Assembly: GCA_036346255.1 (NCBI GenBank)
Contig: CM070617.1
Span: 21,131,080 to 21,195,079, forward strand
DNA length: 64,000 nt
Reading direction: 5' to 3'
Source of the DNA: Ampelocalamus luodianensis
Lineage: Eukaryota; Streptophyta; Magnoliopsida; Poales; Poaceae
Under the pieces are notes generated by a model, which did no database searches, was not told where the DNA came from, and worked only from the letters and a program-made list of their open reading frames with translations. Positions within the stretch are counted from its first letter, which is position 1. The number at the start of each line of letters is the position of its first letter. The position numbers and the translations under genes were made by a program. Shown here one piece after another: positions 44,590 through 58,647 of this stretch.

Positions 44590-47136
44590 GCCGATTAGAG
44601 GGGGGTGAATAGGCGGTTTTAAAATCTTTTAGCTAAAATCGAGTTTTATGCAGAATTGTAAATCAATTAAGTTTTGCTCAATTAAAACCTAAATCAACTA
44701 GTCTTGACTAAGTGCACCAATAATATAAGACTATTGACAAGATAGCAAACATACAAAGATAATTAAGCAATCTAATTCTAGAAATGTAAATTGCACAAAG
44801 TAAAGCACAAGAGAACAAACCACAATGACACAAGGATGTTTTTACCGTGGTGTTCTGAGACTTGCCGGTCTTCCCTAATCCACGCTGAGGTAAAGCCCAA
44901 ACTAATTGAACCGGCCCACGAATTAAGCCAAACACATCGATCCACTCGGGTTGCTCTTCCTCCACTCGTAAGATGGTGAGCACCAAACCACTCACAACAC
45001 ACCGAGCCTTCTCACAAGCTTCTTGAGAAGATCATCGACCACGACGCCTCTACGCCGCCTAGGTATCGACAAACACCAAGAGTAATAAATCAAGCCCCTT
45101 ACTTGACTCTCGCCACGTGCAAGGAATGCACAAGCTTAAATGGATACGAAATCGAACTCTACATGTAACACATGCAACTAGAGACCTTTCTCCTTGTTCA
45201 CAAGGTGCAACACATGCACAATTGAGAGGAGAGGCTCGTACTAGCTCAAGAGAATGAAATGGAATGCCAAAGAATGTCTCTCAACTGGTTAAGGTGGGTA
45301 TTTATAGCCCCCACACAAAAACTAGCCGTTGGGAGCATTAACAGCTCAAAAACTAGCCGTTACAGATTTTTGCGTGGTAGTATCGTAGTACAAAGTCTGG
45401 TACTCTCTCTCAGTGATAGTACCACTCTTCTAAGGGCGGTACTACCTCCCAGCGGTAGTACCACTCTTATAAGGGCAGTACTTTCGCATGCCATTTTTCA
45501 GCACAGACGACATCGTAAAAAGGTCATAACTTTTAACTCTGATGTCGGAATTTAGTGATTTTGGACTCTATTGAAAGCTTATTCAGAGGGCTACACAACC
45601 CACCTGATTGCATGATCTCAAACATATTAGATCAATGTTGAAAGTATAAAAACTCTAGAGAGTCATAACCATGGTCTAAGTCTAAGGAAACAACAACACA
45701 CAATCTTAGACCATATAAAGGGAACATGCATGAATCCCAACAATATGCAAAACACATTTGCAATCTTGGATCATGCCATAAGGAGTAGATACATAAACTT
45801 AAACCATTTGTAAAATATATTTGCAAAGTATAGTCACATGCTACAAGGATTAAACGATGAGCCTCAACTATTTGCAAAACACATTCAGAATAATAGCATC
45901 ATGTCACTGAGAGCTAGAGTGTTTAAATTGAGCTATCAACACGTGATGAGACTCAAACTACTAGACAATACTCCTCTTAATAGTACGACAACCTATACTA
46001 GCAATCCGGTCTTCCAACCAAACACCAAGACCGTAAAAGACTAGAAACACATCCTTAGCCTCAACTAGTTATACCTTTGCATTGAGCATCCTCTTGAAGC
46101 TTGATGACACACATCTTCACTTCAAGTCCGGGTCATTGTCTTGATATGCATCAACCCATGATGCATCCTTTACTACTCCTCCATCAACACATAATGGGTT
46201 TTCTCTTGACTTAATGATCAACTCATGAACATTTTCTCTTTGACATCTTGATATATATCAACACATGATACATCATCTCCTTAAACTTTGACTTGATGAC
46301 GATCAACTCATGATGTCATCCAAAGTCTTCATCACCCCGAACATAACATATTCATCTAACTTATAAAAATGTTAGTCCCACAATAATTAACATTAATTAC
46401 CAAGATATACTTGCATTAAATGCCTCAACAAGCCATTTCTAACAAAGCGGTATACCGCCATTGATCATGTGGTCATATCGCGATGCGGTAGTTCCGCCAA
46501 AAGAGCACCGTACTAACGCTCTTCCAGGGGAGCAAACATACTCTAAAAGGTGTCTTTCTATAAAATACATACCGCTCTTTGATCGGTCCAACTGGGTTGC
46601 GGTAGTTCTACACAATGAACTCCGGTCATAGCGCTGTGCGGTAGTTCACAAATGAACTCCAGATTACCGCCTTCCATGTTCGAACGCTCATTCGAGTACG
46701 CTCGACCACCCGGTCGGACTATCGTACATCGGTAGTACCGCCATATGAAATCCGGTACTACCGCACACCGGTAGTATCGCTTACCAAATGCGATCATATC
46801 GATTTCCACTGAAGTTATTCTAGAAGCTTATCAAAATGCAAAGCATGACTCCTTTGTCTTGAGCTATGACGATCTTTATCATCTTTGTATTTTCTTTTTA
46901 TGCCACCATTCAAACTCCGGGACTAAGCCTTGAAAACATCTTAGCACACACATTAGTCCCATAATACAATTGCAAATAATTGAATATAAAGCAATATAAG
47001 TATATATGAACTACATAAGTTCTATATACTCAAAGGATATGTTTCAAAGTAGAGATCTCAAATATATATAGGTAAAGTAATATGGATCAATACTAATGAA
47101 ATCACAAAGCATAGAGTGAACTCCCTAAATGTGTGC
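44590..47136. repeat. Dispersed non-coding repeat, left part, copy 2
   Basis: Equivalent of 10650-13219 with many small indels, for example where copy 1 has ttcctgtcaaatg-type or CTG/CAG words. The ggtagtaccgc clusters lie near 45380-45490 and 46440-46780. Confidence 0.6.
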
Positions 47137-47141
47137 ATACA

Positions 47142-50100
47142 TGTGAGGATCCAGCTTATTTGGCTTGTAATGCTTAACCATCCACTTGGTCCTAACATTA
47201 CAAATCAAATAAACTAAGCCTCGAGATATGTATACTTCCTAAATGCAGATACACACTCACATAAAATTATGCATCAATTCCATCCATTCACATAGAACCA
47301 AGCACAACACAAGTACAAAAGACATACATAATAATAAGTTATTACAAAGAGGGGCCGACAAAGCAAATACCATACTGATAACCAAGTTAATAAATGAAGC
47401 AAAGGTGCCATAAGATGGCGATAAACAAAAGCCAATTAGTGTGCCTTTAACCCACAAGGGAACCAACCGACCGCCAAGCTAGTCGTCAAACCCAAAGACA
47501 TCTCACAAAAAGGGAAGCCCTTGGGGCTCACCTTCTTCCTCTCGCAACAAAAATATTAAGCAAGCAGATGAGTACAAAAATTATTTTTGTACTGCAAGAC
47601 TGACGTGTAAGATAACAGAACTATAAATAACTACATGCAAGCTTTATTTAAGTGGAGGAGGCTCTGGACTTATTTTCAGCATAAAGCAAGTTTTATTTGC
47701 AATAATGTAATACATTTGAAAGCAAGTTTGCAATTCATTTTTATTGTTCAAATAACCAGGAGACAAAATATAATAATAGGTAGATGACAACAGCAATCCT
47801 TGAAGTGACTAACCCAATAGTCACCACAACAATAGCATGAAGTACCCCTTCATACCACCCATGTCAAGTTTAAGTTTTTAAAAGGTTGTAGTCTAGTTCT
47901 TGTGGGAAATAACCAAGTGTGTCCATAACCTAGGACGAGGCTATTCGAATAGTTTTAACCCTGTAGGGGTGTACCAATGTACCCACACGATAGACCGCCT
48001 TTCCACCAGCCACGGTTAGCATACTTCCTTTGGTATGCCGGCACGACTAAGTCTAACAAGACGTCTTCCAATGGACGATGCTAATTAAGAGCCGCAATCC
48101 ACGGGGATAAGGATACATTAAACAGCCTAACTGGTCTGCTAATGCCCCCCTCCCACACCACACACACACACACACATAGTTTCAACACACCCACCGACCA
48201 GCTCATAATTAACACCTTCCAAAGTACTTAGTCAAGAGAGGTTCCATATCCCCCTCGTGTGGTTAGCACGCAACAATTGCTTGGATCAATGGCACAAGTA
48301 ACTCGGTCCTTAGGGACTTAGGCACCATTCCATTCACACCCAACAGATCACACCAACATACCATTGTGCCCAAGTCAAGATATAGTTTTTGTTTTCAGTT
48401 TTTGATTTGCAAATTAATAAAACACAAGGATTGGACATAATGGAATAATATAAGTATTTGTGTGATCAAGACCATCGACTAAGTCGATGATCGCCAATAC
48501 TACCGATATCTAGGCATGGCTAAGCACAATGTATTCGTAATCTACTAAGTGACAAGAGCTCATCCAACGAACTCTAATCACAGCAAATAACCTAGGCTCG
48601 GGTAGTAGAGGATAATTATTTACCTACAGATTATGCAACTAGGGATTAACTAATCAATTTAACACAAAATAGCAATGCATACATACAAGTTAAACAAAGT
48701 ATTAGACTTTAAAAGTAATGGGATCAAATAGGAAATGATCAAACTGCTTACCTGGCTGCTGTGGCTCACTATGCTGCAGAGGATCACTCTCAAGATTAGC
48801 ACAATCGTCGGAACCTAACGAAAGAGCGAAACAGAAACGATAAGAACGAAAAACATCAAAAAGATTCAAAAACCAACTTCCTCCAAATGCTCTAAAAATT
48901 TCACAGCAGCAAGATCATGATTTACAATGAATTTAGAAACAAGAACCAATTGATTTGGACTTTTATTGCAAAAGTTATGATCAAAGCAATTTGGTTCTAC
49001 TAAAAAGTTGCAATCTGTTACTATTCACATAATTAAATTGTTTGGTGAAAATTTCTAGAAATGTGGTGTAGCTGAAATTTTTATGGTAGGTAGCTACTGA
49101 CATTTTAAGGCTAACACAAGAGGTCTCACCTCAATTGGAGTTAAAATGATTTTGTTATGATTTTTCCAAATTATAAAACTAAGGCATGGTTAATCTCAGA
49201 ATTAAAGACTGCTTTAAAACATAGGTTATGCTAAAGTACTTTAACAAATGCATTTATAGAACTTTAGTTTATTAAATTTGGAGCTACAGAGAAGAAGATA
49301 TGCATTTTTGAAGTTTAAAACAATTAATAAAGTGCAAGTAAAAGCTTTGGACTTATTCGAAAACCGACTAAATCGGGAGGTCGTGGGCCGTTGATCAAAA
49401 ATCACACGGCACACGAGCACAGCGCCAACTCCACCACGAGCACTGGGCGCCAAGACCTCATCGCGCCTAGGGAGGTCTTAGCCGTTAGATCCGCACTTGA
49501 TGGTCTAGATCCGACGAAGGAGGTCCTTGAGGTGGAGGTCTAAGAGAGGAGGTTCTGGCGGTGAGATCTGAAGGAGGAGGTCGTTGACGGCTAAGATCTA
49601 CCGAGGAGGTCTCAATCGCCAACGACTCCACCGATGGATTTAGATCCAATGGCCCAAATCAACATCGCATCCGGAGGGTCCAATGTTCTCGGTCCGAGCC
49701 GTAGATCTAGAGATGAACGACAAAGAGAGAAACTAAGCGATAGAGTTGTAAATAGATCGAGGAGGTTCAGCCCGTTAGATCTAAATCTAACGGTCCAGAA
49801 CTGACGGGGAGGTCCTAAAGCTACGGATCTAAATGGAGGAGGTCCTAGACGGTCACGATCTCCAGGGGGAGGTCCTGAACGGCTAAGATGAAAACGAGGG
49901 AGGTCTGGACGGCTAGGATCTCACCGAGGAGGTCATGGATGGCCATGATCTTCGCGGGAAGGTCCTACGCGACAAGTGTTTAACAGAGAGAGGTCTGGAC
50001 GGCTAGGATCTCACCGAGGAGGTCCTGAACGGTCCAGATCTAGGCGGGGAGGTCTTGCGATCTTCTTCACAAAGGACCAGAGGTGGTCTTTTTATAAAGA

Positions 50101-52350
50101 GGACCCCAAAGGAAGTTTTGAAGGTTCTCTTTACAAAAGACCAGGGGTTGTCTTTTGCAAAGAGGACCCCTGGTCTTTTGCAAAGAGGACCTCGGTGCGG
50201 TGGCTCAAGGGTGGTTTTTATAAAACGACTAAGGAAGGTCTTTTCGCACGGAGGACCTCAAGGAGGTCATTTGCAAAGAGGACCTCAATGCGGAGGGTGA
50301 TCCTAGCGGCTGGGATTTAACCTACGGAGGTCTTTAACGGCCAGGATTTCAGCGGGGAGGTCCTGGCAGCTAGAGACTTATACAAGGAGATCTAACGGTC
50401 AAGATCAAATGAAGAGCTCATGAACGGCTACGACCACAACAAGGAGGTTCTAGGACATAAGCTTAAACAGAAAAAGGGATCGACGGTTTAGATCTAACTC
50501 GGGGTGATCCGAGACGGTCAAGATGGGTTCTTAGGAGGTTTGAAGACTTAAAGGAACGCACACGCTGCCGACAAGAACAACATTTAACACTAATGATTGG
50601 GCTCTCGGACAACTTAAATGCTAATCATTAGGCTACAGCACTTGCCCGAGTAAGGCACGACAAAAACACGACTTCGGTTTTTAGCTCATCGCCGACGACG
50701 GGGACTTCGCCGGCGAAAACCAAAAGCACGGCTAGGTTCCAAATAGTAAGGAGAACCTACAGGCACCGAGAACTAGGGCTAGAGTGCATCCTACCGGCGG
50801 CTAGCCGGAGATGACCGAAGGAGACCAACTACGGCAAAATGAAAAGCTAACGAGGTTCGAAACGACCGGGTTTCCAAACTAAAATACTAACCTGGGAAAG
50901 AAGGAGGTCCAGGGATGGTCGCAAGAACTCCGGTGACGGTGGTGCTCGCTGGGGTTGGGGAAGACGACCAATCCGGCCCCGAAAACAGGCTCCCCAATTT
51001 GTCAACCTCTGTGAAGGTTAAACAAAACGAGTTAGGGAGGCTTGAGGTGACCAAGAGAACAAAAGAATAGCCAATATTGCAATATTGAACCACTGAGCTC
51101 TGAGGTCGCTCGGGAGCTCCAAGGTCCAACAATGGTGGCAAAGCTTTCTGTATTTTGAGCACAAGAGTAGAGAAAGAAGCTAGAGGTGCAAGAATGGATC
51201 CAAAGAAGCTTAAGGAGAAGCTCGGGCTCAAAATATAGCCTGAGAGGAAGAACAAAGGCAAGGTGTCCACGGTTTCAACAAGCTAGGACACTCGAAATGA
51301 TGGGAGTAGGTGTCGAGAGACTTTTGAGCAAAGGGGCGCCACACAATTAATGTTGGCAAGACATAGCCGCTTGTCACCCTAGAGTTGACAAGGCACCGCT
51401 CTCACCGCCATGCACAAAAATTGATAATGACCAGCCCCACTGGGCCGCTGAGAGGACCAGGAGGACTGGTCAACAAGTGTAACGGTTGAATCAGACCGAG
51501 CTCCCACTAGGAGGTCCGAACGGTTGGATGAGAATCTAAGGGCTCGATTCTAAATAAGGATTAGAGGTTCTAGCACTTAGGGAGGTCTGAGCCACAGATA
51601 TGAAGATGGGCGGCCCATGATCACCCAAGTGCTAGGGGTGGTCGAGGAGGTCTGAGGAGGACGCCCCAGGGTGGTCTTTGCAAAAGATGCAAAGGAGGTC
51701 CTAGGGGAGGTCCTAGAGGGTTGTCTTTTCAAATAGAACATGAGGAGGTCGCGACGGTTGGATCCAAATCCAACGGTCGACACTCACACGCCCAACTGCC
51801 CGAGCCCGACGCAGCTAGGCGGCTCGGTGCGACCAAGACCTGGAGGTTGGACTTAGGGTATTTTGAACTGAGATCTTGAAGGGATTTTTAGAGGTAGCAA
51901 ACTAGCTCTAAATTTTATGAAATTTTGACAGTAGCTTGCTAACCTTGAGATGGACCATGTGTAAAAATTTTCAGAGGTTTTTGTGCTGTACATTTTCCTC
52001 CAAAAATTATACAATGCTTTGAGCTAGGGTTTGACTGCATGTCAAACAAGTTTGACTGACCCTTAAAAATATTCGAACAATTTCTAAAAATTGTTAAATT
52101 TTTCAGAGGGGTCACATATCAACCCTAGGACTTAGGAAAAATATTTCCCCGAGAAGGATCACAAGATTGGACAAGATTGTTTTTTTTTGGAGGATCAAGA
52201 TTTGGATCAAAAGATTTGTGACTTTGTATTTCCATACTCTTGTACAATAATTGTTTAGTACACACAGGAAATACATGATGTAAGAAAAAGTTTTAATTTC
52301 TACTCATTTTCTTACATTTGAAACACAAGTACAGAATTTGGGATGTTACA
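47142..52350 (-). mobile_element. Solo LTR, Tekay-like, copy 2
   Basis: Same element as 13225-18444, with the same ends (TGTGAGGATCC and GGGATGTTACA) and the same 5 bp duplication ataca (47137-47141, 52351-52355). It is 5209 bp against 5220 bp in copy 1. The length difference is the sum of many one- or two-base changes, mostly at CTG/CAG sites and homopolymers, not one large indel. Confidence 0.7.
49362..50540 (+). repeat. GGAGGTC minisatellite, copy 2
   Basis: Copy of 15456-16650. Here several units read gaggtctggacggctaggatct where copy 1 reads gaggtgcgggcggctagg, and the reverse also occurs, so each copy preserves the consensus unit in places where the other is damaged. Confidence 0.75.
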
Positions 52351-52355
52351 ATACA

Positions 52356-54017
52356 CGAATGCATAATAAAAACATATGCATATATTCAAGTTAGACTTTT
52401 AGTGGAGTTCAACCTATATTTTGGATCCGAAGAATGCAACAAGATATAGAAATATGATGTCGAATGCATACCTCTTTGATTTTCACCTTTTTATCCAATT
52501 GAGACTAAACAATATGTATAATAATAAAAGTGTTAGTATCACAAATAGATTTATCATTAATTACTAAAATACTCCATTAACTCATAATAGCGAGTTTAGA
52601 TTCTTCAAAAGTCCAATAATCTGACCACTTTCTTGTCTCTTCTCCTCTTCTGCTCAACAAAAAAATGGGAAAAAAAAGATAACTTCATCACTGTGTTGTA
52701 GGTGACTGTAATTCAAAGTGAGCTACAAATTAGCATGTACAATCATCGAAAAAAACTAGGAGCACAGTGTTACATTTTCACAATAAAAATTGTTCATACA
52801 CAAACAACATTGTACTCAATAACAAAGCCATGAACATCCATGTTCCGGGCTTCCTACATAGCATACCGTATAGCTTGCTTGTATCTAGTTGTTTCACGAC
52901 CTTCTTATAGAACAATGTAGTGCCACACAAGAGACAATGGAATTATGAAGTCAATCCTTTCTTAACAAACTCAATCGACAACTAGGATCAACAAATTGGG
53001 AGTATCTTGCATACATCACGCAAATGGTTTAGTACCAATTTTAAAATACTACTAGTATTGAGAGTTGACAACCATAGCTATCGATTCGTGCATAATGACC
53101 GCACAACTATCGTTAGGTTAAATAAATTATTTTTTCTTACACAACGTAACCTTGTTTCAGCTTTTTAGTTAGTACTATTATCTGTATATATAATAGCACT
53201 TAATTCACCATCTAGTACGAGTAGCTTAGAACAAATTCGTTCTTGGATAAGTGGAGTTGTTGCGAAATGAAGCGACAGACTAAAAGTTCCATTTAAGAAA
53301 ATCACTTACACAACCACAACAAAAGGGTCGCTAACTAAAACAAAGAAGCATCCCAGTTCTAATAATATAAATTCTATTTAGATTAATTTCGTGATCGAGC
53401 GTATCATGCTCCTCAATTCCAAACAGACTTGTCGCACAAGATAAAATGACAACAATGTGTGCATGTAAATATGTAGCAAATGAAAGAAGCTGAGAATTGG
53501 ATTAGATAATCTTTTTGGTTGCTGCCATCACTACCAACATGCAAATTATAACCATTGATTCATAAATTAGCCTAACAGACAAGCAAAGATCATTATAATC
53601 AATAACTACGATACTTCGACTTTCATGTGGGGAAGCTACTATACCCAACGACCCAAGCAACTAGTAGGAGTAGTATGAGTTAGAATCGAATAGATTAGTA
53701 TTAGGAGTTAGAATTAGTTTTAGAGATCAGAAAGAATATAACATTACAACTAACACTGCACCATGATCAACTCAGATTCAGTGTCAAGCAATGCAACTAC
53801 TTTGCCATATGAGTGTTCAACAGAGAACTTCATAGCAAGAACCATCAAGCATCCTCGGCATGACGATCGCAGATTTGAGTTCATATTCTAGTCTCCTTCC
53901 CAAAGATAGTTTGATATGGTTTGTTCAAAGCATAAGAGCATTGAGTATACTAGTATGGTTATGTACACAAGTTAGTGGTGTTATTATGAATTGAGCAGTA
54001 GACTGTAGGTCGCTTAC
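52356..54017. other. Right part of dispersed repeat, copy 2
   Basis: Equivalent of 18450-20117. No gene is seen. It contains the clearest CTG/CAG-type differences (52928, 53020, 53082, 53100, 53205, 53838-53870). Confidence 0.6.
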
Positions 54018-54927
54018 CATTTTGTTGTCATCTTTGATCTCAAGCACGCAACCATCCTGGTTCGGTTTGAGGTCATCAGTAATGGATAATTTGGAGTTGT
54101 TAAAAGACCATTTGTTTTCCTTGAGCTAGTTGAAATGACTTTTTTTTTGACAACTTTGCTACTCCAACCAATTCTATAACGAGAGCCATGCCATTCTTTG
54201 CCTTGTGCTTCCTGAGGTAAAGGGGAGGTATTACCCATTAGCAAGAGGGATTCACACCAGAAGCAATTGATATCTTGTTCTTAAACAGTCTCCAAGAACG
54301 AGTTTGAAGGGATAGTTAAATACTGCTACATAAGTTGGACATCAGTTCCTACTGCAAATACCAATTTTCAATCTGAAATGAATAAATAGCGATACCATAT
54401 TGTATTATGTTGTAGTAATCAGCATACAAATGCATTTCTTGACTCAATGTACTGTTCTCTGATATAGGTTACTACGAATGGAGAGAATCTATTAATTCCA
54501 CGAGGGCAGAAAAGAATCAGACATGACACCATTCAAACAACTAGAGGATATGATATTCACCAGTAACATATCAATGATTCAACGACAACATCCTAGAACA
54601 AATCATCGATTGAGATCAGCGCAACTCAGATCTAGAGAAAAGAACTTGGCACATTTTGCTTCATACCTCCTTAGATTTGGATGAAGAGGTGGGCTTCACG
54701 GTGTTGTCGACGAAGGAGCTCAGCATGGCGGAGCTTCGAAGAAGAGGAGGAGGTCGATTCTGGCGAGGGAGGCGGCTCGGAGGTTGACTTGCATAGCATC
54801 CGGCCAGAGGTGAGCCCAGGTGTCCGGTGGCGGCGCCAAACCCTAGCCAATGTTGTCGAGGCAGGGAGCTGCGAGGTGATCTTTGGTGGCCATCCTTGCT
54901 AGGGGAGGAGGAGAGGATGTCGGTCAT
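54018..54927 (-). CDS. Unassigned spliced candidate, copy 2
   Basis: Same two exon-like blocks as 20118-21027 (54927 down to 54667, and the block ending at donor 54018), apparently unchanged. I do not recognise a family. The preservation of both donors only shows that the duplication is young. Confidence 0.3.
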
Positions 54928-55294
54928 GGCGCAGAGGAGGAGATGTGGTGCAGCGGTCGGGCGGAGGTGATCCCAGGGGCTAGGAAGTCATGAGGGCGGG
55001 AGGTGTGCGACGACGTCAGTCACGAGAGGAGAGAGCGCGTGAGGCGTCGCGCGATGTGTCCCAACGCGACGGAGGAAAATTCCGCGTGGGCACACGATTA
55101 TTATTTCCGTGGAAACAACGCGGAATAGGTCGTGGATTTCACTTTCCCGTGTCATCCAAATGACCCGATTCTGTGGAGGGGGCAAATCTCCCCGAGGGCT
55201 TTCCATCTGAGGAATTGGCCGGGATTGGAGTTCCAAACAAATCCTAAAGGGGGTAAATAGGCTTTTTCTACCACGGAGGATAGTAGTATTGCGT
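54928..55294. other. Intergenic, possible MITE end, copy 2
   Basis: Equivalent of 21028-21395. Runs of C and G are shortened (aaaattccgcg for aaaattccccgcg, atttccgtgg for atttccccgtgg), which looks like homopolymer under-calling. Confidence 0.45.
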
Positions 55295-55599
55295 TGGGCT
55301 GCCCGTGATGCCTGGGCCTTCTTTACTAATTTTATTGGGCCAATTTATAGGGTGTAGATGCCGAGATGAAAAGTTGGCCTTTGACTAAGTGAACAACACA
55401 TTTTCTGAAGCCCAGCATCTGACAATATGGGCTTCAAATAAGCCCAGTAGGCCCATTGACACAGCCTTTGTAGGCGTACTGCCAAGCTAAACAGGGAGAG
55501 ATCCAGCACGGCAGCACCACCACCCAAAAACGCGAGCGCATCTGAAGCCGAAGCTTACCGCGGGCGGCTTGGCGAGTTCGGTTGGGTAGCTAGGGTTTA
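55295..55599 (+). promoter_or_regulatory. LSM3 promoter, copy 2
   Basis: Same TGGGCY cluster (first at 55295) and telo-box (55591-55599) as copy 1, with no base changes in those motifs that I can see. Confidence 0.6.
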
Positions 55600-55639
55600 G
55601 GTTTCAGGCCGCGGAGCGACAGGAAGGGAGGCGGAGGCG

Positions 55640-57851
55640 ATGGCGTCGGCTGAGGAGGAGATCGCGGTGAAGGAGCCGCTGGATCTGATAAGGCTCAGCC
55701 TCGACGAGCGCATCTACGTCAAGCTCCGGTCCGACCGCGAGCTCCGCGGCAAGCTCCATGTAAACCCTTGCGCTTTTCCTACAATTTATTTGCTGTCTTT
55801 TGTGCTGTGATTGTGCTTGATGGGGTGTACTGTGGAATAGTTCCTGGTTACACGGTCCTGGTGCTTCCGGCCGTGGTGGTTGCCGATGTAAAGCAGCGAT
55901 TTGTCATGGGCGCAGAGTTGAGCATTTAGGCTGCCAATTTCGTCACTTCTTTCGTTTGGTTGTTTAGATCGTATCCCCACTATGTTTGATACCATAAGTG
56001 ATCCGAACTAAATGTGGCAGTTTATGTGTAATGCAACAATTTGATGAAAATTGGAGAGTGGCAGGTTAAATATCTTCATGTGCATTAGCATAAAAAATGC
56101 CTCTGTAGCAATTTGAAAGCATATATAAGGATAATCATGTCAATAACATAAAACTGTTGGGGCATTTATCAGGGTTGTTGGTAGCAGGATGCATTCCTGG
56201 CTTTTGTGCTCTCATTTTAGGCATGCCTTGGTAACATAGTTTTATACTACGCAAGCTATCCTACACCTCAAAGCCATGATCAATCAACAATTTTCCATGG
56301 ACATCATTGTGTTGACCACTTGGGCAATCTGGATCACAAGGAACAATCTTATATTCAAGCAACAGACCCATCGGTAGCTGCTTGGCGGTTTCAATTCATC
56401 AAGGAGTTTACCTTGATCAAATTTCGGGCTAAACCTCAGCTTAAGCCTCTTTTAACGGCCTGGCTTGATAATTTCAGATGACCTAGGCTTTGTCAGGAAG
56501 TGCTGTTTACTTCCCTGTGCGGCCTTTTTTCTTCTATTTCTTCTTTTCTTTCTTTCTTTCTTTTTTCTTCTCTTTGCTGTCTCTTCGATTTATTTGTACT
56601 TTGGTATTTATTTTTTATGTACTGTAGGAGCCTCTCCTACTGTTACATGCTAAAAAAACATAGTTTTATACTAATTTGTAGAGAATCTTATGGTGAATGA
56701 TAAATTGATAATGCTACATGCTGTGCATCTTTCAATTGTTTGCCACCCTGCCATGGCTTGCTTTTAGTTTGTGCTGCCCCCATCCTTTATCACGCGACTG
56801 TAAAAGTCCTTACGTGTTTTTGTCCACCTTGTAATCCTGTGGAGGTCCATATCTAATAACATGTTAATCGTCCCGGGATGGCAGTTGCTGAGATGTCTTT
56901 CTTGCCTTTTTACCTAGGCATACGATCAACACTTAAACATGATCCTTGGAGATGTCGAGGAGACCGTGACAACTGTTGAGATTGATGACGAAACATATGA
57001 AGAAATTGTGCGCGTAAGTGCTCTGACTTTTATTTTTAATTTTTTTTTTTTATGAATATTCTGTAATGCTAATACTTTTGAAGGTCAAATTGTGATTGTT
57101 TCTGCAAACTATAACCATTGATGAACATGGTATTTGATGCATATCAATGGAAAAAATGATTGCTTTCTTTGGTGTGTGTTTAGGATTGTGTGCCGGTACT
57201 TCCTTGCACACATTTTTCCATGAAGTGTCAATGTGTTTATCATGGGATTGGCATCCATCGAACATCATTAGAGCACAAAGCTATTTGAATTTTTTAGACT
57301 TCTGGAGCTTTATGTTTCTGATTTACTGTGATATAAGATGAATCTTGTTTTACAAGGCTATAATGACTTGTTTCTAGAGTAATCTAATGCTATGGGAAAA
57401 TTATTTATATTACCTATTGCTAATCTGTGAAATGTGTTATGAGGATTGTTGAAATATAAGTGAATTGTCCACCTTTCCTCATCAGCTTAAGCTTTTGGGT
57501 GAATTGGTTGGTGCATACAACTCAATATAGTATCAGAGCCAAGAGGTCTTGAGTTCAAGACCCGGTTGGTGCAATTAAAAATAATAATTGCAGCCCACTC
57601 TATTCCACGTCTTAGGCCTGAGGAGCCTACACGTGAGGGGGAGTGTTGAAGTATAAGTGAATTATTCGCCTTTCCTCATCAGCTTAAACTTTTGGGTGCA
57701 TTGGTTGGTGCATGCAATTCAATAAGGATGTTGTTATACTAACTATTTGCTAAATATTGTGCCTTTCCAGACCACTAAGCGTACCATCCCCTTCCTTTTT
57801 GTCCGAGGTGATGGCGTTATATTGGTTTCACCACCCCTGCGAACTGCGTGA
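55640..57851 (+). CDS. LSM3: Sm-like protein LSM3, copy 2
   Basis: Exons 55640-55759, 56918-57013 and 57771-57851 encode the same 98-residue Sm-fold protein as copy 1, with intact splice sites and both intronic insertions. If the duplication is real, the plant carries two identical LSM3 genes on the same promoter, which could raise the level of one ring subunit. If not, this is the same gene assembled twice. Intron lengths differ by only a few bases from copy 1. Confidence 0.96.
56250..56656 (+). mobile_element. 5'-truncated LINE, copy 2
   Basis: Same insertion as 22356-22759 with the same 17 bp target duplication (56233-56249 and 56657-56673). It differs only by small homopolymer and single-base changes in the T-rich 3' UTR. 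Confidence 0.9.
57447..57724 (+). mobile_element. SMART/TRIM element, copy 2
   Basis: Same element and same aggat duplication (57442-57446, 57725-57729) as copy 1. Its right repeat reads gaattattcgcc and cttaaactt where copy 1 has gaattgtccacc and cttaagctt: four substitutions, all transitions, none in CAG or CTG. These look like genuine nucleotide differences between the copies. Confidence 0.92.
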
Positions 57852-58647
57852 AGTTAAAGAGATCCTGCAGATGGTCAACTATGACTGGTGTATTTGGTCT
57901 GTTGATGACATGGAGTGTATGTTATGTGCTGCACTGTTACTGTTTCTGATGGATTGTTACAGTTGTAGGTTTAGCATGCGGTACGATTGTGTAACAACTG
58001 CTTGTGTTTGAATTGATCTGATTGCGACGCTAGTTTCTATTCCATGTCGAATTAATATTGCGTTTATTATCAGCTTAATCTACTCATTTGCCAAAGGTTA
58101 ATCTTGCTTGGAGTAGCATGACTTGCACATTTGCGCTGTATTTGAGTGGCTTGGCGTAGTACTATTGGAAGAGAATAGGCTGCTTTGTGCAAAGATCGGC
58201 AAAATCCCGCACCGTCTTGTGTTCTTGTCTGCTGGTCTTGATTGTAGTTGTTTTGAGGACCGTGCAAACGCGAAAGGGAACGCGCATGTTTGAACGTGAA
58301 ACTAATCCGACCCAACTCCTCACATCCAAACATGAAGTTGTGCTAAGCTGCAGCAGCAGCACGAATTTCTCTGCAATACAAGTAACTTTTGCGTTCTGGG
58401 ATTTTTACGGGATTTCCCCACCATAGAAACCCACCCAGGACCAGGATTCGATTCCCAATACACTAGGAGCAAGAAGCAAAGAACAGAATATTGTGACGGG
58501 GCCAATTCACGATTCCCAAGCCACATCAAGAATACTTCTGGTAACCGAAAAAGGTCAATAGCTCTTCTTGGCTTCTTGCTTGCCTTCGCTCCACCCGAAC
58601 AACAGAGAGACGAAGAAGAGAAGGCGCAGAGAAGGTAATCGCGAGCC
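57852..58647 (+). promoter_or_regulatory. LSM3 3' region and BOLA2 promoter, copy 2
   Basis: Equivalent of 23954-24748. One G insertion (gcgaaagggaacg near 58274) is the only change I noticed. Confidence 0.5.
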
